Below are positions 61,044-64,000 of a DNA stretch of 64,000 nt, piece after piece. Below the pieces are notes generated by a model. The model had not been told where the DNA came from. It ran no database searches and saw nothing but the letters and a program-made list of their open reading frames with translations. The stretch is from Palsa-465 sp963800475 (GTDB lineage Bacteria > Actinomycetota > Thermoleophilia > Solirubrobacterales > Solirubrobacteraceae): NCBI GenBank assembly GCA_963800475.1, contig CAWDAZ010000004.1:310001-374000 (forward strand), given 5' to 3'. Within the stretch, counting starts at the first letter, position 1. Every line of letters starts with the position of its first letter. The position numbers were made by a program, and so were the translations under genes.

Positions 61044-62057
61044 GTGACGCGATCACTGACCGATGGCTGGGCGCTGGGCGGCGTGCGGATCCCCAACCGG
61101 GTGGTGCTCGCCCCGCTGGCGGGGATCGGCAACTGGTTCGTGCGCCTGCAGGCCAAGCGCTACGGCGCCGGGCTGGTCGTCTCGGAGATGGTCTCGAGCT
61201 TCGCGATCCATTACCGCAATGAGCGCACGCTCCGCGAGCTGCTGCGGATCCACCCGGACGAGCACCCCGTGTCCGTGCAGTTGTTCGGGCACGACCCTGA
61301 CGTGATGGAGTCCGCCGCCGAGCGGGTCGCGGCGGCCGGCGCCGACCTGATCGACATCAACATGGGCTGCCCGGTCCCAAAGGTCTGCAAGACCGGCGCC
61401 GGCGCGGCGCTGCTCGACGACCCGCAGCGGGCGGTCGCGCTCGCGCAGGCGGCCCGGCGCGGCAGCGGGCTGCCGGTCACGGTGAAGCTCCGCTCCGGGC
61501 AGCGGCCCGGGGACCTGCGCGGGCTCGAGCTCGCGCGCCGGCTGGCGGACGAGGGCGCCGTCGCGGCGATCGCGATCCATCCCCGCCACGCATCCCAGCG
61601 CCACAAGGGCACGCCCGACTACGCGCTCGCCCGCGGCCTCGTCGAGGAGCTTCCGGTGCCGGTGCTCGTGTCCGGCGGCCTGGATAGCGCCGAGCTCGCC
61701 CGGGCCGCTTTTGAGTCCACAGGCTCCGCAGGGGTGCTGATGGCGAGGGGGTCGCTCGGGAACCCGTGGGTGTTCGAGGAGCTGCTCGGCGTCCGCGATC
61801 GCGAGCCGGAGCCTGCCGAGATCCTTGTCGAGCTCGACTGGGTGATCGAGCGGGCGGTCGAGCACCTGGGGGTCGAACGCGCGACCCGGTACCTGCGCAA
61901 GTTCTACCCGTGGTACGTCGAGCGGCTGGGGCGGGGCTACACGGAGCCGCTCGGCGGACCGAAGGCGCTCCAAGCCGCGCTCCAGAGCGCGCCGTCGCTC
62001 GACGACGCGCGCGAGCTGTTCCGAGGCGCGGCGCTCGCCGCCGGCCCGGCCTCCTGA
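61044..62057 (+). CDS. dusB: tRNA-dihydrouridine synthase
   Basis: 337 aa, GTG start. FMN barrel: LAPLAGIGNWFVRLQAKRYG, SVQLFGHDP, DINMGCPVPKVCKTGAGAAL with the catalytic Cys, VTVKLRSG, IHPRHASQRHKG and MARGSLGNPWVF. It reduces uridines in the tRNA D-loop. The GCP of DINMGCP holds the active Cys. Divergent from the amidohydrolase (26 bp between starts). Confidence 0.93.
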   Translation: MTRSLTDGWALGGVRIPNRVVLAPLAGIGNWFVRLQAKRYGAGLVVSEMVSSFAIHYRNERTLRELLRIHPDEHPVSVQLFGHDPDVMESAAERVAAAGADLIDINMGCPVPKVCKTGAGAALLDDPQRAVALAQAARRGSGLPVTVKLRSGQRPGDLRGLELARRLADEGAVAAIAIHPRHASQRHKGTPDYALARGLVEELPVPVLVSGGLDSAELARAAFESTGSAGVLMARGSLGNPWVFEELLGVRDREPEPAEILVELDWVIERAVEHLGVERATRYLRKFYPWYVERLGRGYTEPLGGPKALQAALQSAPSLDDARELFRGAALAAGPAS

Positions 62058-62146
62058 TCTACGCGCGGCCGGGGCCTCGTGGCGGTGTCCGCGCCGCGGC
62101 GGTGATAGGCCTGCGAGCGGTGCGGGTAGCACTACGGGTGGGTGAC

Positions 62147-62175
62147 TTGGGGCCGATTGCGGGCCGGGCTATACT
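62147..62175 (+). promoter_or_regulatory. Sigma-70-type promoter for greA
   Basis: TTGGGG (62147-62152) and TATACT (62170-62175) are separated by exactly 17 bp. The -10 is nearly ideal. The start of transcription would fall near 62182, giving a leader of about 80 nt before the greA ATG at 62262. Confidence 0.75.
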
Positions 62176-62208
62176 CATCCGCCCACGCAGGCCGGACGTG
62201 CACCATTT

Positions 62209-62233
62209 CCCGCTGAGTCCAGCGGGTTTTCTC
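62209..62233 (+). terminator. Intrinsic terminator-like hairpin in the greA leader
   Basis: CCCGCT, loop GAGTCC, AGCGGG, then TTTTCTC form a short GC-rich stem followed by a T-rich run, the layout of an intrinsic terminator. It lies between the promoter and greA, so some transcripts should stop after about 50 nt. In E. coli a terminator in the greA leader gives attenuation and small RNAs (GraL); the similarity here is by arrangement, not sequence. Confidence 0.65.
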
Positions 62234-62261
62234 ATCAAATAGGACCGATTTCGGATCAAAA

Positions 62262-62738
62262 ATGCCCAGGGACGTCATTCTCACGCCGGAAGGACTTGCA
62301 AACCTGAAGGCCGAGCTCGACACGCTGACCACCACCCGGCGGCGCGAGGTCGCGGCCCGGATCAAGGAGGCTCGCGAGTTCGGTGACATCTCCGAGAACG
62401 CCGAGTACGACGACGCCAAGAACGAGCAGGCGATGCTCGAGGCTCGGATCGCGTCGCTCGAGGACAAGCTCCGATCGGCGACCGTGATCGACTCCTCGGA
62501 CATCGGCACCGACTTCGTCGGGGTCGGGTCGGTCGTCCACGTCAAGGACGAAGGCGGGAAGTCGACCAAGTACACGATCGTCGGGTCGGCGGAGGCGAGC
62601 CCCGCCGAGCTGAAGCTCTCGAACGAGTCGCCGATCGGCAAGGCGCTGCTCGGACACAAGCGCGGCGAGCAGGTCGTGATCTCCACGCCTCGCGGCGAGC
62701 GCAAGCTCAAGATCACCAAGATCGACGTCGCGAAGTAG
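62262..62738 (+). CDS. greA: Transcription elongation factor GreA
   Basis: 158 aa. N-terminal coiled coil with LTPEGLANLKAELDTL and the functional tip AREFGDISENAEYDDAKNEQ, then the C-terminal domain (FVGVGSVVHVKDEGG, LSNESPIGKALLGHKRG). It rescues backtracked RNA polymerase by stimulating transcript cleavage. Length is normal. It has its own promoter and a hairpin in the leader, and lysS follows 10 bp later. Confidence 0.96.
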   Translation: MPRDVILTPEGLANLKAELDTLTTTRRREVAARIKEAREFGDISENAEYDDAKNEQAMLEARIASLEDKLRSATVIDSSDIGTDFVGVGSVVHVKDEGGKSTKYTIVGSAEASPAELKLSNESPIGKALLGHKRGEQVVISTPRGERKLKITKIDVAK

Positions 62739-62748
62739 GGTCTCGGCG

Positions 62749-64000
62749 GTGGGTGACGCCGCTGACGAACAGCATTCCGGCGTCTTCGCAGACCGCCGGC
62801 GCAAGCTCGACGCGCTCCGGGCCGCGGGCGTCGAGCCGTTCCCGCACCGATTCGAGGGCGTCGGGCCGATCGCTGCCGTCCGGGAGGCCCACGCGAGCCT
62901 CGAGCCGGGAGCGGAGACCGGCGCCCACCACCGTGTCGCGGGCCGGCTCGCCGCCCGTCGCGGGCAGGGGAAGATGGCGTTCCTGGACCTCGTCGACCGG
63001 TCCGGGCGGATCCAGCTCCAGGCGCGGGTCGACGAGCTCGGGCCCGACGGGATGGAGCAGCTGCTCGAGCTCGACCTCGGCGACGTGCTCGGGGTGGACG
63101 GGGTCGCGTTCGCGTCGCGCCGCGGCGAGCTGACGCTGCGGATCGAGCGCTACGAGCTGCTCGCCAAGTCGTTGCGGCCGCCGCCCGAGAAGCGTCACGG
63201 GCTGAAGGACGTCGAGACCCGATTCCGGCGCCGCGAGCTCGACCTGCTCGCCAACGAGGAGGCGCGCGAGCTGTTCATCCTGCGCGCGCGCGTAATCGCC
63301 GCGATCCGCGCGTTCCTGGACGCGGAAGGGTTCATCGAGGTCGAGACGCCGGTGCTGCAGCCGCTGTACGGCGGCGCGCTCGCGCGACCGTTCACCACCC
63401 ATCACAACGCGCTCGACCGCACGCTGTACCTGCGGATCGCGACCGAGCTGTACCTCAAGCGGCTGATCGTCGGCGGGCTCGAGCGCGTCTACGAGCTCGG
63501 CAAGGACTTCCGCAACGAGGGCGTCGACACGACCCACAACCCCGAGTTCACGATGCTCGAGTGGTACGAGGCGTACGCCGACTACATGGACGTCGCGGAC
63601 CGGTTCGAGCGGCTGATCGCGCACGTCGCTGACGCGGCCGGCTCCAGCGGCGAGTTCGATTTCTCTCCGCCGTGGCGACGCGAGAAGCTGGTCGACGCGA
63701 TCCGCGGGCGGACCGGGATCGACGTGATGCGATTCCACGACCGCGACGCGCTGGCCATCGAGATGCGGGCCGGTGGCATGCAGGTGCCGGAAGCAGGCAC
63801 GTGGCCTCAGCTGGTCGATGAGCTGCTCTCCAAGCACGTCGAGCCGGCGCTGGTCGAGCCGACGATCCTGTTCGACTACCCGGTCGAGCTGTCGCCGTTC
63901 GCCAAGCGCCACCGCTCCGAGGATGGGCTGGTCGAGCGGTTCGAGGCGTACGTCGGCGGCACGGAACTCGCGAATGCGTTCACCGAGCTCAACGACCCCG
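62749..64000 (+). CDS. lysS: Lysyl-tRNA synthetase (5' part; continues beyond the window)
   Basis: GTG start at 62749 (VGDAADEQHSGVFADRRRK); 417 codons are in the window without a stop. OB-fold anticodon domain, with HHRVAGRLAARRGQGKMAFLDL, then the class II core: motif 1 LDAEGFIEVETPVLQP, LARPFTTHHNALDRTLYLR, motif 2 YELGKDFRNEGVDTTHNPEF and TMLEWYEAYADY. It charges tRNA-Lys. The remaining C-terminal part (motif 3) lies past 64000. The coding frame is clear although the gene is cut off. Confidence 0.95.
   Translation, partial: MGDAADEQHSGVFADRRRKLDALRAAGVEPFPHRFEGVGPIAAVREAHASLEPGAETGAHHRVAGRLAARRGQGKMAFLDLVDRSGRIQLQARVDELGPDGMEQLLELDLGDVLGVDGVAFASRRGELTLRIERYELLAKSLRPPPEKRHGLKDVETRFRRRELDLLANEEARELFILRARVIAAIRAFLDAEGFIEVETPVLQPLYGGALARPFTTHHNALDRTLYLRIATELYLKRLIVGGLERVYELGKDFRNEGVDTTHNPEFTMLEWYEAYADYMDVADRFERLIAHVADAAGSSGEFDFSPPWRREKLVDAIRGRTGIDVMRFHDRDALAIEMRAGGMQVPEAGTWPQLVDELLSKHVEPALVEPTILFDYPVELSPFAKRHRSEDGLVERFEAYVGGTELANAFTELNDP

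Overview
The window is one 64 kb stretch of very GC-rich bacterial DNA. Genes are tightly packed, often with 1-11 bp overlaps, and GTG starts are common. The core genes and several small conserved proteins look like a high-GC actinobacterium, probably class Thermoleophilia (Solirubrobacterales-like). That placement rests on gene style and neighbourhoods, not on a marker gene. I see no rRNA, tRNA or CRISPR array.

Layout. 55-1344 is a secreted beta-propeller (lactonase-like) gene, followed by a strong convergent hairpin. 1487-13902 (minus strand) is the most unusual part: twelve co-directional genes that look like an undescribed biosynthetic cluster. In transcription order they are TrpF-like, TrpC-like, amino-acid adenylation enzyme, carrier protein, TrpD-like, TrpA-like, ectoine-synthase-like cupin, acyl-CoA-dehydrogenase-like oxidase, then three 575-aa flavin-dependent halogenase-like paralogues with a small zinc ribbon between two of them. 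A cNMP-binding patatin and a PRPP synthase gene flank the cluster. 16941-19055 holds a GCS2-type carboxylate-amine ligase and a class II glutamine amidotransferase with an internal repeat. 19107-21764 is a thiamine-precursor ABC transporter under a TPP riboswitch.

21841-33000 is a mixed region: a secreted Exordium-like protein, a MoxR/VWA (CoxD/CoxE-like) pair, a P450, an ArsA/GET3 ATPase with its small partner, a secreted C5-epimerase-like protein, a lipoprotein and two small conserved proteins. 33171-34349 is an acyl-CoA dehydrogenase behind a palindromic operator. An IS630-type element (34371-35620) has inserted exactly into the TA of the stop codon of a GGDEF/HD-GYP gene. An amidase pseudogene, a PadR-controlled drug-efflux-type ABC operon, fatty-acid oxidation genes, a sirtuin and a large lytic transglycosylase/LytM-type cell-wall protein follow up to 48604.

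49040-64000 leads into a housekeeping block: MerR-cyclase fusion, tilS, hpt, ftsH, folP-folB-folK, coaX, dusB, greA and the 5' part of lysS. greA has a clear promoter and a terminator-like hairpin in its leader.

How the genes may work together. In the cluster, the adenylation enzyme, carrier protein and oxidase match the set that turns prolyl-S-carrier into pyrrolyl-S-carrier in pyoluteorin- and prodiginine-type pathways, and the halogenases could act on such a tethered ring. The TrpD/F/C/A set would formally take anthranilate plus PRPP to free indole, because no TrpB is present. Several of its key residues are changed, so a new substrate is equally likely. The product is unknown.
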